64,000 bases of DNA from Pezicula radicicola. Lineage: Eukaryota > Ascomycota > Leotiomycetes > Helotiales > Dermateaceae. Numbering within the stretch: position 1 is the stretch's first letter; each line of letters starts with the position of its first letter. Shown one piece after another: positions 45,835 to 56,251 of the stretch. Location of the stretch: the NCBI GenBank assembly GCA_003008705.1, contig PDUO01000069.1, forward strand, positions 158,776-222,775. Direction: 5' to 3'. The position numbers were made by a program, and so were the translations under genes. A model generated the notes under the pieces. That model did no database searches and was not told the DNA's origin. It saw only the letters and a program-made list of their open reading frames with translations.

Positions 45835-46500
45835 GGATGTAGAACTGTCTAGTTCCGTCTTGCAGCATGGTGAAACGGCTACTTTAGAAGCTGTTTTGAA
45901 GATTTCAATGTGTGGATGCGCAGAAACATCCTCTATCAATGATTGTGACATCATGAATGGAAAGGATGTTGATGGATTCAAGATAATTCGCTTTGAGAGC
46001 AAAGAGTGGATTTAAAAGTAAGTATAGCTCGATTTGACAAAGGCCTGCAAACATGTTTTCTCCGGGTTGGATACTTGGCGCTCCAGGCTCGGGATACCTT
46101 TATTCCGCAAACCTCGACCAAACGGCAGATGTATACGGGCAGCAAAAAAGAGCTACCAGGAATAGAAAGTCGAAGCACTAGCGAAGTTTTGCCGATCCCA
46201 TTTTGACAAGACAATGTACCGAAAGGAAGGAGGGGAATGGGCGGCGTCTGCCGATCCATTGGTGTCGGATAGGACATAATACGACGTCCACTACGTGGGC
46301 TACTTGCACTCCACCCGTTTCTGAGAATCCACCACTCCACTACCCCGCATGTCGGAGTGCGCCGAATCACTCTTGAAAAATATATCGGTCATTTGATGTC
46401 TTGAACTTGTTTATAGTGGGGAATAACAGAGCAAGATAAAGCGGTCTGGAAGATCAGCGTCATTTTCGATAAATTTTCGATGGGTGTATTTTTTTTAAAA
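45835..46500. other. Intergenic region upstream of the dehydrogenase pseudogene
   Basis: Only shadow frames. GC is normal up to about 46480, then A/T runs mark the edge of the small inverted-repeat element. Confidence 0.4.
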
Positions 46501-46912
46501 AAAACTACCCCTAAAAAGTAGTAATCTTATAACAACTTAATAACGACTTACTCTATTATAAATCTACTTAAGAGTATTACTCTATAGTATAATAATTTTT
46601 TTATAATAATTAATTTTGATAGTAATATATAATATAAGAAAATACTAAGATATAGATTATTAATTTTAACTTCAGTCGGGAAAAGAGGTAGCGAGATACC
46701 CCGAGTTAACCATAGTATACCTCGGCTAAAATCTATGTTTCTATTTTGTTTTTTATTTTAATTATAATATAACCTATATTTAATATAATTAGATAAAAAA
46801 ACCTTTAATAGATATCTAATATATAGGAAAGTAATTATCTAACGAAAAATCTATAATAAGATAGGTTGTTATAAAAGCTATTATAAGATTATTCTTTTTA
46901 GGGGGTAGTTTT
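46501..46912. mobile_element. Small AT-rich element with terminal inverted repeats (MITE-like)
   Basis: The left end 46501-46532 (AAAACTACCCC, TAAAAAG, TAATCTTATAA) and the reverse complement of the right end 46881-46912 (AAAACTACCCCC, TAAAAAG, TAATCTTATAA) match over about 32 bp with one indel and a few differences. The 412-bp interior is very AT-rich with a small GC island (about 46675-46735) and no reading frame. No clear target-site duplication was found. A non-autonomous DNA transposon altered by RIP is the simplest reading. Confidence 0.65.
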
Positions 46913-47292
46913 CAAGTGATGGGTTATACAAGGGTTCGTGCGGCCGAAAATCACGCTGAACTTGCAAAACACTTTTAAGCGATTTCTTACAGTGGGGTGC
47001 AATAAGTTTGAATACCCCTCATTGTCGTCGCTACTTACTTTTATATTAGTATAATGGTTGTTTATGCGGTGTTATACCGAGGCCAGTCTCATTTACTTAG
47101 AATTAGGCATGTTTAAGCGCCACTCTGAGTTCTTATGGATAACTTAATCATATGACTGGAGCGGGCTTCAACTACATAATAAGACTGAAACCGGACTTTA
47201 TCTTGCTCAAAATCTGGATTGGAACTTGCATAGTTGAAATTGAGGTCCTCTTAAGTTTATTTACCCTCTCGAGACATATCGAGCCACTTAAA

Positions 47293-48813
47293 ATGCGGAT
47301 TCTTGCTTATTACCTGTGCCTGACGGGTTTGCTGGCAACCGTTATTCCTGCTGTTCAGGCATATGTTAACAGCGGGTCAGCGAAGCTGCGGACGGTCGTC
47401 ACGATCGACATGGAGCAGGACGACTTAGCCTCACTAATCCGGTACTTGCTTTACACGAACGATCTCAACACTCAGGGCATTATCTACACAGCTAGCCGCT
47501 ATCACTGGGCCGGTGACGGCAATGGCACCGAATTTTTCTTACCTGACCGCGAGTATACTACTCCGCAGACGTCATGGCGCTGGACTGGCACACGGACCAT
47601 CCAGGATATAGTTCTCAGGGCATACGCCGATGTATACCCCAATCTGACCAACCATGATCCATTCTACCCAACGCCGGACGAGTTGCTATCTAAGGTCAAA
47701 ATTGGCAACATCGACTTTGAGGGCGAGATGGATCATGACACAGATGGCTCTAATCTCATCCGGTCGCTGCTGCTGAACGATGACCCGCTACCTCTATACT
47801 TGCAAGCCTGGGGCGGCACTAACACCATTGCCCGAGCTCTGAAGTCGATTGAAGACGATTTCTCGCGCTTGCGGCAATGGGGTCAGATCAAAGACACCGT
47901 CTCCCGCAAAGCCGTCATCATGGCAAGCGGTTTTCAGGACGAAACATACGTGAATTATATTGCTCCAAATTGGCCGCAGATCCGCGTCAACGAGCTGTCA
48001 GCGGGCTATAGCACTTGGGGCTACAACTGCAATCATGGTTCGGGCAATGTTCGCGGCTTGCCCGATAACAACGTGTACTATACCGGTGCCTGGACAAAGC
48101 CAAACATTGAAACAGGATCGTACGGGAAACTTTACCGGTCCTGGCTTGACGGCCAATCAATGCCAGGCGACCCGTTTGACGTTTTCGGTAATGCAAGCGC
48201 GGCTGCAACCTCTTTCTGTAAACCTCTCGGGCCATACGACTTCTTGTCCGAAGGTGACAACGTAGCATTCAATCCACTTTTAATTACGGGCATCCAGGAC
48301 CCAGCTAATCCGAATCTCGGTAGCTGGGGCGGTCGGTCCACGCAGAACACCACATCGCCGGACTTGTGGGCGATGGTTGACAAGGAGAGGAATCAGACTG
48401 GCGCCGAAGTTGAAAATTACACTACGGATCGGTGGATTGCAGCCGTTCAGAACGACTTTGCGGCTCGCATGCAGTGGACACTAACGTCAGAGTACCGCGA
48501 GGGCAATCACGCGCCACTGGTGGAAATCTTGAATGGCAGAACCGTGAATGTGCATCCCGGTTCGACAGTGACACTGTTCAGCGGGGTCAGTGATCCCGAC
48601 GGCGACAAGGTCACTACTTCCTGGTGGCAGTATTTCGAAGAAGGGACATACATGGGCACTGTAACTGTGACTGAGTACAGCAACAGCTCCGCGATAGTGA
48701 CGGTACCGGCTGATGCGAAGCCTGGTCAAACTATCTCAATCATTCTGCAAGGGACGGATGACGGGCAATTTCCACTGACTCGATACGATCGCATTTTCAT
48801 CTACGTTATATGA
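47293..48813 (+). CDS. Secreted DUF1593 / nucleoside-hydrolase-like protein with Ig-like C-terminal domain
   Basis: Intronless, 506 residues from the ATG at 47293. That start is chosen because it opens a signal peptide (RILAYYLCLTGLLATVIPA, then VQA); the frame runs 47 codons further upstream without one. The N-terminal domain has the acidic metal-site pattern VVTIDMEQDDLASLIRYLLY near mature residue 20 and LYLQAWGGTNTIARAL, typical of DUF1593, a relative of inosine-uridine nucleoside hydrolases. The C-terminal 100 residues form a beta-rich domain (VHPGSTVTLFSGVSDPDGDK ... YDRIFIYVI) like that of Sde182-type cellulose-associated proteins. Expected location: outside the cell; role perhaps glycoside-bond hydrolysis, unproven. 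It is well preserved and of normal GC between two AT-rich blocks. Confidence 0.85.
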   Translation: MRILAYYLCLTGLLATVIPAVQAYVNSGSAKLRTVVTIDMEQDDLASLIRYLLYTNDLNTQGIIYTASRYHWAGDGNGTEFFLPDREYTTPQTSWRWTGTRTIQDIVLRAYADVYPNLTNHDPFYPTPDELLSKVKIGNIDFEGEMDHDTDGSNLIRSLLLNDDPLPLYLQAWGGTNTIARALKSIEDDFSRLRQWGQIKDTVSRKAVIMASGFQDETYVNYIAPNWPQIRVNELSAGYSTWGYNCNHGSGNVRGLPDNNVYYTGAWTKPNIETGSYGKLYRSWLDGQSMPGDPFDVFGNASAAATSFCKPLGPYDFLSEGDNVAFNPLLITGIQDPANPNLGSWGGRSTQNTTSPDLWAMVDKERNQTGAEVENYTTDRWIAAVQNDFAARMQWTLTSEYREGNHAPLVEILNGRTVNVHPGSTVTLFSGVSDPDGDKVTTSWWQYFEEGTYMGTVTVTEYSNSSAIVTVPADAKPGQTISIILQGTDDGQFPLTRYDRIFIYVI

Positions 48814-48839
48814 TGCGATGGTCTGAATGGTTGTAACGC

Positions 48840-49130
48840 TCTAAAAGGATTAGAAGTTAAATTTAGGGATTGAGGATTTTTTAAAGTAAATACTACTAAG
48901 TTTAATAATAATATAACTAGCTTAGTTAGTAAATTTATCCTTTTTAAAATATATAACTAAGTTTCTTAATAAAGATTCTTTTATTATTATATAAGGATAT
49001 ATAAAATTAGTATTTATTTCTAATATTTAAACTAAGTAAAAAAAAAAATTATTTTAAGGTAAATCCTTTCTTTTTCCTTTTAAGTCCTTTCTAAAGTCCT
49101 TTGTCTTTTATATTATTTTAACTTTTGTGT
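48840..49130. other. AT-rich block, no gene
   Basis: About 290 bp of A/T-dominated sequence straight after the DUF1593 stop, with poly-A and poly-T runs. Probably a RIP-mutated repeat remnant. From 49131 to 49902 nothing was recognised. Confidence 0.5.
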
Positions 49131-49902
49131 GTTAGATTCCACCGTTAGTCGTTTATTAGAAGTATAGTTCGAGAGACTCCGGACTATGATTATCCTTCAT
49201 GATTGAAATAGCTGTAGTCGAAGGACCGCCTAGAGTCCAGAAGATGCGCTAGACGGCATTAGTAGATTTATATACAGACGCATGGACGCTACATAGCTCT
49301 TCGAGGGCAGGATATGGAGGCATTTGTGCGTCCACTACATAGCCAGTATTCGAGGTTGACATTGTGATTGGGATCAAAAAGAAGGTACAGCCCAAATTTA
49401 GCACTTGGGAGCTCTGAGACAGAGCCGCGTATCGACGTAGGCAGAGGAGTTAATTTTCGAGAGACAAAGAGGGGCTGTTTTTAAAGATGAACGCGGGCGC
49501 AGACGCTTTATACCTACCTACCTAGTTGATAAAAAAGCTTTTTGCCTTACTCGAGAGTAGGCCAGCACTTTAACTGAGTATATCTACGATTGGACACATA
49601 AGCGAGTACTATATAGAGGTGGTTGCTGAGTTAAGTTTTGTTTCGACCATCAAGCTAGTAAGTCTCAATCCATTGTAGTACAAGAAGGATCATGCTGAGA
49701 TGCTGCCCAGAACACTATAGTTGCCTACGCGTACATTCAGGTGAACAACCACAGCAATACAGTATTGAACAACGAATCCAAAATCCATGGATATCGAAAC
49801 CTGACGAAGGTCACTTTAAAACAGTTCGCTAGGAGAATATGAGTTTAAGTGCCATATGATGGGAGAGGTTGATATTGTTGTTGGATGCTGGATATTGGAA
49901 GG

Positions 49903-49994
49903 TGTTGGACTTGGAGGATGTTAATGTGGAGGGTGTTGATGTGGAGGATGCTTGATTTGGATGATGTAGATTTAAAGGATGTTGAATTCGAGGA
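49903..49994 (+). repeat. 15/16-bp minisatellite, six diverged units
   Basis: Units of the form TGTTGATGTGGAGGA recur head to tail: TGTTGGACTTGGAGGA, TGTTAATGTGGAGGG, TGTTGATGTGGAGGA, TGCTTGATTTGGATGA, TGTAGATTTAAAGGA, TGTTGAATTCGAGGA. The period is constant but the units differ, so the array is old. Confidence 0.85.
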
Positions 49995-51157
49995 TGTATT
50001 GTATCTAATGCGCCACCACTATTCAAAACCTTCTGCCAAACTTTGTATCAACTGATCTATGGCCCTAAATCTCTTCTCTCCGCCTACTAACCTCCACCTG
50101 GGTTCTTTTCTCTGCAATCTGGATCTCATCACTGAATAATCCAGCCTAAAGAGCTGAGGAAGGTTGTTTGAGACAAACTATAACTAGAATGTGCATCCCT
50201 GGGCATCTCTAGAATGGAAGGCTGTGGAAGGCATCGTGAATATTAGGGGGAGGATAAGGCTCGGCTTGAATCTACAACTTGATATTAACATTCTTTCGAT
50301 CGAGAGGTTCCTAACTTGCCGAAGGTTGTTTTGACTTCAAATGGAATGCTTATTGTTTTAAGAATCATCTTCCATATATTTAATCTTTACAAAGTGTCTA
50401 TTTTCCACCTCCATTACTGTGCCGCGTGGGCTGTCTTTATTCAGGTTCAAATGACCTTCTGCTGGCTTAGTCGCTCTGGAACTCATAACATGGCCGGGCC
50501 CTGATCCACACCAAGTTGTCAGGACTTGTGCCCTAATAGAGTTACACTTCATCTTCTTGTCGCAGGTACCTGAAACTATTCCTTCTGAATTCTATGTTTG
50601 CCCCGATGTCCTCCCACCTTAACTCGAATCTATGAAATCTAAGCTAGGCCCATTATGACCGTTGACCGTCTTAAGGACTTCCCGGGAACCCTCGGCTTCG
50701 ATTATATAACCCAGCTTGAACCCTCTATAAGCGTCTTCGAACTGACTCTCGTAGAAGAAATCATAGGTTGACTTGTGGAGACTTGCGACGCTCCCGTCCT
50801 GACGGACCTGGGACTACCCCAAAGTGCAGATATCATCTGTGCAGCCTTTCAAGACCTTGGGACTGCGTCGACGGGCTTGGACCTGCTCAAGAGGCCGATT
50901 CAGCAGAGACACGTTGGCTGCAGAGCCAAAGCGACATAGGATTAGAGGACGGAGATAGGGGAAGTGGCTAGGCGGCCTCTGCGCCGTCATATTGTATAAC
51001 TCCTTCCTAGCCCGTGAGTCAACCAGATTTTGACTCTGCTTCTATCTCTTCTCTCTTATATTACACATAATCAACCAAAATAGTGGGCTGCCTGCCAAAT
51101 AACCATTCTAACACCCAGGGATTCCCCTTTATACCTCTTTTTTTTTGTAAAATAAGA
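49995..51157. other. Intergenic; possible relic at 50654-50935
   Basis: The plus frame from an ATG near 50657 reads MTVDRLKDFPGTLGFDYITQ and LEPSISVFELTLVEEIIG. After a stop it continues APVLTDLGLPQSADIICAAF to a further stop. This is protein-like but unrecognised. The remaining sequence has no features. Confidence 0.3.
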
Positions 51158-51742
51158 TTAGGTACGCCAACTTATCCCAGGCCACAGCAGGGGCTTTTTC
51201 TTTTCTACCGAAATCCAATCCAATAAAAAGTCCACTGCCTCATCGAAACTGGTTTCTTTGATTTCTATCTCCCTTCCCATGGCCAGGCCAATTTGGTGAG
51301 TAGCTTCTCCATACGTTATCGGACCAACAGACACAAGAGGATTGAGTGCCTGATAGTGGAGTTGACCTTCCAGGGTAACCTTTACTGCAACCTCTCCGAG
51401 ATCTTTGAGAGCAATAAAGGAGGAGCGTGCTTCCTGACTTGTAATGGTCGGACGGAATGGCTTCTCCGTCTCCGCAACAGCTGCATTGACCATTTTAATG
51501 CCCATTTCTTTTTCTCCTGGACGTACGGTAGGCCCGGTAGTATAGACTGTAGTTGCTCCTCGAAGGATCCTGGAACAGCCTGGGGGTAGTAGTACATTAG
51601 CCTTGGCTACCTCTGTATTTGGATATTTAGACCTTAAATAGTCTATAGACTTGTTAGAATTGGCGACTAGGCGGAGTTTGACCTTGTTGTACAGGTGAGG
51701 AATGGCGTAGGTACATTGGTGATTTGATGTATATGACCACAA
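51158..51742 (-). pseudogene. NmrA-like NAD(P)-binding protein relic
   Basis: The frame reads HLYNKVKLRLVANSNKSIDY, YPNTEVAKANVLL, GATTVYTTGPTVRPGEKEMG and NAAVAETEKPF, then jumps to RPTITSQEARSSFIALKDLG and EVAVKVTLEGQLHYQALNPL. These match the beginning and end of NmrA-like (atypical short-chain dehydrogenase) proteins. The central part is missing between EKPF and RPTI, and the Gly-rich nucleotide loop before HLYNK has decayed (TSNHQCTYAI where TGATGxxG is expected). A single open frame survives because the deletion is in frame. It could still make a short protein, but not a functional dehydrogenase-like fold. Confidence 0.65.
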
Positions 51743-51759
51743 GATCGTTAGTAGAAGCT

Positions 51760-52150
51760 ATGTTTATTCTAGAGTCAACGAGCAAGAGTTATAAATCTCG
51801 AAACTTTTAGGCTAAGTTAAGGACTGATCTAGCCAAGAATATAGATAGATATATAGGACATTATGCAAGTAATATAATAGACACACTAATTTTACCACAG
51901 ATAGTACGATATTTACTAATAGGGCAACTTAAATAATTAGAATAATTATAAAAGTATTATATAGTATTATAAAACTTATACTAATAATGTACTATTAATA
52001 TATACTACATAAGTAATTATAAATAATACTTAAATAAGATAAGATATAATATACTAGAGTTGAGAGTTCTCTTAGGTCAATCTATATACTCCTAGTATAA
52101 TATATAAATAGGTAGCGCACTAGCAGGTAGACTAATAATAATAAAAAACA
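51760..52150. other. AT-rich block, no gene
   Basis: About 390 bp dominated by A/T with TATATA/TAATAT motifs, between the NmrA relic and the ALDH-like gene. Confidence 0.5.
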
Positions 52151-52181
52151 AACTACACTCTGTAAGCTAAGCTCACTTCGA

Positions 52182-53829
52182 TTATCTGCTCGTAAACTGC
52201 TGATACAACTTCCAGGCGCCGAATGCCCCAACAGCAGTGGAAAGCGTCCCAATGGCAATTGCAACACGAGCCATGTAGCCAAAGAACTCGAAGGTTTGGT
52301 TCGGTTCTGGTGGTAGCCGCTTGACCTGTCGTTGGACGAGTTTCGAGACAGCCTCTAGGGTCATTGGTTGAGCGGTAGTGGTATCGAGGACGCTGATAGA
52401 AGGGATTGCGAAGAGGCTGGGTGCGAAGAAAGTTTCTCCATGTTCTGGGCCTACGAGGGTTTGGCCAATCAGCTTGAACTTCTGCGTATTCAAAGAGTTC
52501 TGTTTTAGTTTCCTTTGCAAGCACAGGACATACCATTAGGAGTTGCGTAGCTGATCCCGTCAACCGTCACTACTCGTGCCACGCACCACTTCTCCATATA
52601 CACTAGGTCTGCTTGACTGCCCATTGCGAACAGCCCTAGGTGAATTGGCTCAGAATCTAGCTTCGAAACTGCGTGCAAAATCTGATCGAGCGATGTGTAT
52701 GTTAGAACAAGGAGGACGTGTGCCGTGCCCGCATCATCAAGCGCTCGTTGGAGGATATTGGCCTGATCTGTTTGGATAAGAAGGCTAGCAAGCGTAGCCT
52801 GGTAAAAATCATCAGTCAGTTTTTTGCATCCGATTTCAAGTAGTGTTCTTGGTTGCGTTCTTCTTTTAGATGATGTTGGAGGCGTAAAACTGTTGTTAAA
52901 ACTCCGTGAAAACTGTGGCATGTCTTCGTTACGGAGAAAGACAGCTTGTACCGCTTCAGGCACTATGGGGCGCATATAGAAGCTTCTGGCAATTACTTCG
53001 GCAGCTTTACTAAGGGTCCTTCTACCTTCTCCGATAACTGCTATGCTAGATCCGGGGTTGGTGTTCTTAAAGGTCGTTTTGGGGTGGGAAAGAATGGCAG
53101 TGTACCTGTCCCGATTCTCGGCTGTAAGTAATTTTTAAGTTAGTTCTAAGGATAGGATAGCTTTGGGGAGGAGGATGTTCGGAGTAAGGCGAGACGCAGA
53201 CCTAGAACGTATATATGGTCCACGCTATCCAAAGCAAGACCACTCGTGTCGATACTTGGTATAATCTGTATCGTCTTTGCATCCATAAATCCTAGGATCT
53301 CCTTTCGGAGCAGAGATACGAAGCCTGAATGCCGATCTGAAGACATTCCCAAGATGACGGTATTCCCAGCTGCGATGCTCGCAGCCAAGGGAGCGAGGGC
53401 AAAGCGAAATGGATTAGTGGAGTCGGACAAAATCAATGAGACACCACGGGGGCGAATTTTCGAGGCTATGCTTCCGCATCGTGATCGCTGCACACTTGTC
53501 TGTACAGCATTTTTGATGTTGGAATAATGCTCTGTAATATCGTACAGTAGTAAACAGAGTTCGTGCTCATAGGTGGCAGGAGGAATTGACGTCTCTAGGA
53601 AAACGAGGATCAGCTCAAGATACCACCACTACGGATCCAAACAACCTTCGGTCAAAGCATGAATAAGTTCCTGCCTTTTCTCCAGCAGCAATTGACAGAG
53701 GCCATTTAACTGCAAAAGTCGCCATCTGTCGTTCTGCACGGTGATAGTACTGAGGAATTCTGCTCGTGCAGTACGTACTGCCTCGTCCATGGTGGTGATG
53801 AGTTTTGCAGGAAGGATGGGAATAATCAA
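52182..53829 (-). CDS. Aldehyde-dehydrogenase-like protein with C-terminal membrane anchor (possibly frameshifted)
   Basis: Exon blocks are 53829-53646, 53594-53202, 53121 to about 52540, and a last block ending at 52182. Visible ALDH segments: MDEAVRTARAEFLS and LLQLNGLCQLLLEKRQELI (N-terminal helices), then FRFALAPLAASIAAGNTVIL (cofactor-domain core) and DSVDHIYVLA. The position of the catalytic Cys reads ARSFYMRPIVPEAVQAVFL, without the GQxC signature, so it is likely a pseudoenzyme or strongly diverged. The C-terminus has a hydrophobic segment (MARVAIAIGTLSTAVGAFGA) as in membrane-attached ALDH3-type fungal proteins. The junction near 52500-52540 does not close in frame with any good splice pair, so either a 1-nt frameshift exists or the splicing is atypical. 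It is divergent from the dioxygenase gene, only 240 bp away. Confidence 0.65.
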
Positions 53830-54069
53830 TCGACAGCACTGGTTAACTGGCGTAAGAGGGGTCCGTTGGACCGTTGTGGCGAGACGAGACTCCCTGTACA
53901 GCGAGTACGATGCGCTCCCCTCGGACTTTAGGTTTTCGGCACCCGGAAACGCTTTGTCTGAAGCTCCGGCTGGGCATAAGATCGGGGGTTATAACGTCCA
54001 CCACCACCGTCCGCGATCTATGATCACCACAACTCTTCTTGTGCACAATATATGATCGGTTGATTGACG
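53830..54069. promoter_or_regulatory. Short shared intergenic region between divergent ALDH-like and dioxygenase genes
   Basis: The two start codons lie 240 bp apart and face away from each other, so one region must serve both. No specific operator was recognised. Confidence 0.4.
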
Positions 54070-55105
54070 ATGCCTTCAATTTCAAAGGAAGAACTCCTCC
54101 CTGTGGTCTTTGTCTCTCATGGCTCCCCCATGTTGATATGCCTGGAGACTGAATCCTCAAAGTGGTGGCAAGAAGTGAGTGTGAAGGCACTTTCGCGCTG
54201 GAAATCTTGTCTTCTATGTCTTGGGAGACTGCTAAATACTATCCCGTAGTTCGGTCGGGAGGCCCTTGCTCACAAGATCAAGGGCATTGTCTACATCAGT
54301 TCGCACTGGACTGAGCTTGATGACCGGGTGCGCGTGTGTACAAACCCGAAGCCTGCCATCACCCAGATGACGGTGGTTCCCCGAGAACATTGGGAATCAT
54401 ACCAAATCAATGTTTCGCCTGCTCTAGGCGCCCGTGTGGTCGATCTACTTCGATCTAGCGGCTTTGATGATGTTGCTGAGGATCCGACGGCTGACTGGCA
54501 TGATGATACAACCACACCTTCCAAGTGGATGTTTCCGGAGGGCACGCCTCCTGCAACTGTTGTCAGCTTGAATACTCGATATGATCCCGTCTTTCATACC
54601 CGAGTCGGGCGAGCACTGCGCCAACTACGTAGCGAGGGCATTTTGCTTATAGGTACAGGTGCTACCGTCCACAACATGTTTCGAATTAATTGGCCTCCGG
54701 TCATTTTCAAAGGCGATCATCTTCAGCGTGAAGCAGTACCTGAGAAATGGTGCACTGGCTTTGAGGAGGCACTATACGATGTCGTATCTGAATGCACGGT
54801 ATAGCTTCCTCGTTCTTATTATCCCTGAAGAATTATCTTTCCGGTTAGATTGCTGAAGAAATCAATGTTACTAGGGCCCTGCTCTTCCTGGCGCCGTTGC
54901 CCGTCTTACGAAACATCCTCTGTATAAAAAGGCCCATCCATCTGATGACCATTATTACCCCCTGCTGGTAGTCGCAGGGGCTGTGTCGGGTGAAGACGAC
55001 ATTGGAGTGACGGGGAAGGTTGTCGCAAAGGACACTATTTTGAAGAACATCCAGTGTTCTCAATATATATGGGGCGATTGGCCGCGGAAAGCAGCCGCTG
55101 CATGA
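54070..55105 (+). CDS. LigB/DODA-type extradiol aromatic ring-opening dioxygenase
   Basis: Three exons, 54070-54174, 54250-54798 and 54875-55105, joined in phase 0, give 294 residues. The pattern follows class-III extradiol dioxygenases of the 4,5-DOPA dioxygenase group: PVVFVSHGSPM (metal His), KIKGIVYISSHWTE (second His), ADWHDDTTTPSKWMFPEG (in place of the usual DHGTW loop, His kept), LIGTGATVHNM (late His-Asn) and the C-terminus KHPLYKKAHPSDDHYYPLL. The family uses Fe(II) or Zn(II) to cleave catechol-type rings. The altered DHGTW loop (DWHDD) and a changed NP...YDFYGFP segment suggest a diverged substrate. An upstream TTG in the same frame is ignored. The gene appears intact and shares its promoter region with the ALDH-like gene. 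Confidence 0.85.
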
Positions 55106-56251
55106 GAAGTTTCTTCCACTATGTATTTCGCAAAGCATGTAATTACAGATTGCACAATTATGACAATGTATGTACTTAAACTTAAGTCACAATGTATATT
55201 TCTTAGACTCAATAGCCCTAAAATGCTAAAGCGTAAAACTAACTAAAATGCAAAGGTCCCCCAAGCCCTCGAAGAAGGTTTTTTGTATAGGCGGTAGAAT
55301 CCTGCGGTGAGAAGTTAAAAGGGCTCGGGGGAGGTGTTAAAAAAGGTATATTAAAGTTATCATATTTCTTTTTATAAAAGTAAATACTATTAAGAGATTT
55401 TTTATTTAAAGAATATAAATTACTAGTTACTACTATATAAGTTATATAGGTGTAATACTCGTTTACCCGTATAAGTACACTAGATATCCACTCCTATGCA
55501 AAGGGATAACCGGTAAAGCCAAATGCACTATAGAGGGATAGGAGACTGGTTAAACCCGAAATGAGCAGGGTCGAGAGTGTGAACGATACGCCGATCGAGG
55601 ATTAGAGAGGTGATCGGGGTACACAGACAGAGGCGGGGTAGATTGTAAAGGGGTCGATGGAGAATCAAAGACGGACTGATGCTGTAGGGGAGGATTCGGC
55701 TGGTGTCGTCAGCTGCATCAGGGCAACGGAGTGGCAAGGAGAAAGTAAATTGTTGAGTTTGGTGGCGAGTGGAATGGGAGGGCGGTTCTTGTAGCGAGGT
55801 CAAAAGCGGCGACCATGCCCGAAGCCGGTGCCACCTACTCGACCGCTAGTGGATTTCCCTAAACAAATGCCAGAAGCAGGTAGACAAAGACATTTCTCCA
55901 CAAAGGCACTCAGCAAGCGTGCAGTAGCCAACTGTGGCGTAGTGGAAAGTACATTTCACGTGCCTCCAGATATCCCCAGACGGCCGCCATGAGACTAGTG
56001 GTGAAATATTGGGTGGAATCAATCAATTAATTAGGTCTTAAATCTCGTATCTTAGAGACGTCCCGTGAGTTGGCAGAAATGATATTCGGACGAAGTTGAG
56101 CAAGACCGTGAAGTAAGATACACTTCGACTGCCTGTAAACTATGAACATGTACATTAGAGGAATCCAACCCCAAAGCCGCGGCACGAGACTTAAGACTCC
56201 TATATGTAGCCAGCACAAGAAGAAATCCCCTCCATCCCCTATACTTCCGCT
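55106..56251. other. Intergenic between dioxygenase and P450; AT-rich patch
   Basis: 55325-55465 is AT-rich. A 91-codon minus frame (55528-55803) has no recognisable domain and no supporting context. Both neighbouring genes end here (convergent). Confidence 0.4.

Noticed and set aside
46675..46735. GC island in the small element as a possible structured RNA
   Set aside because: Only weak CCGAG/CTCGG pairing; not enough to claim an RNA.
49829..50026. 65-codon minus frame (Ser/Thr/Asn-rich)
   Set aside because: Translation of the minisatellite; no start context or homology-like sequence.
55528..55803. 91-codon minus frame between dioxygenase and P450
   Set aside because: No domain, no supporting splice sites, in an intergenic stretch; probably chance.
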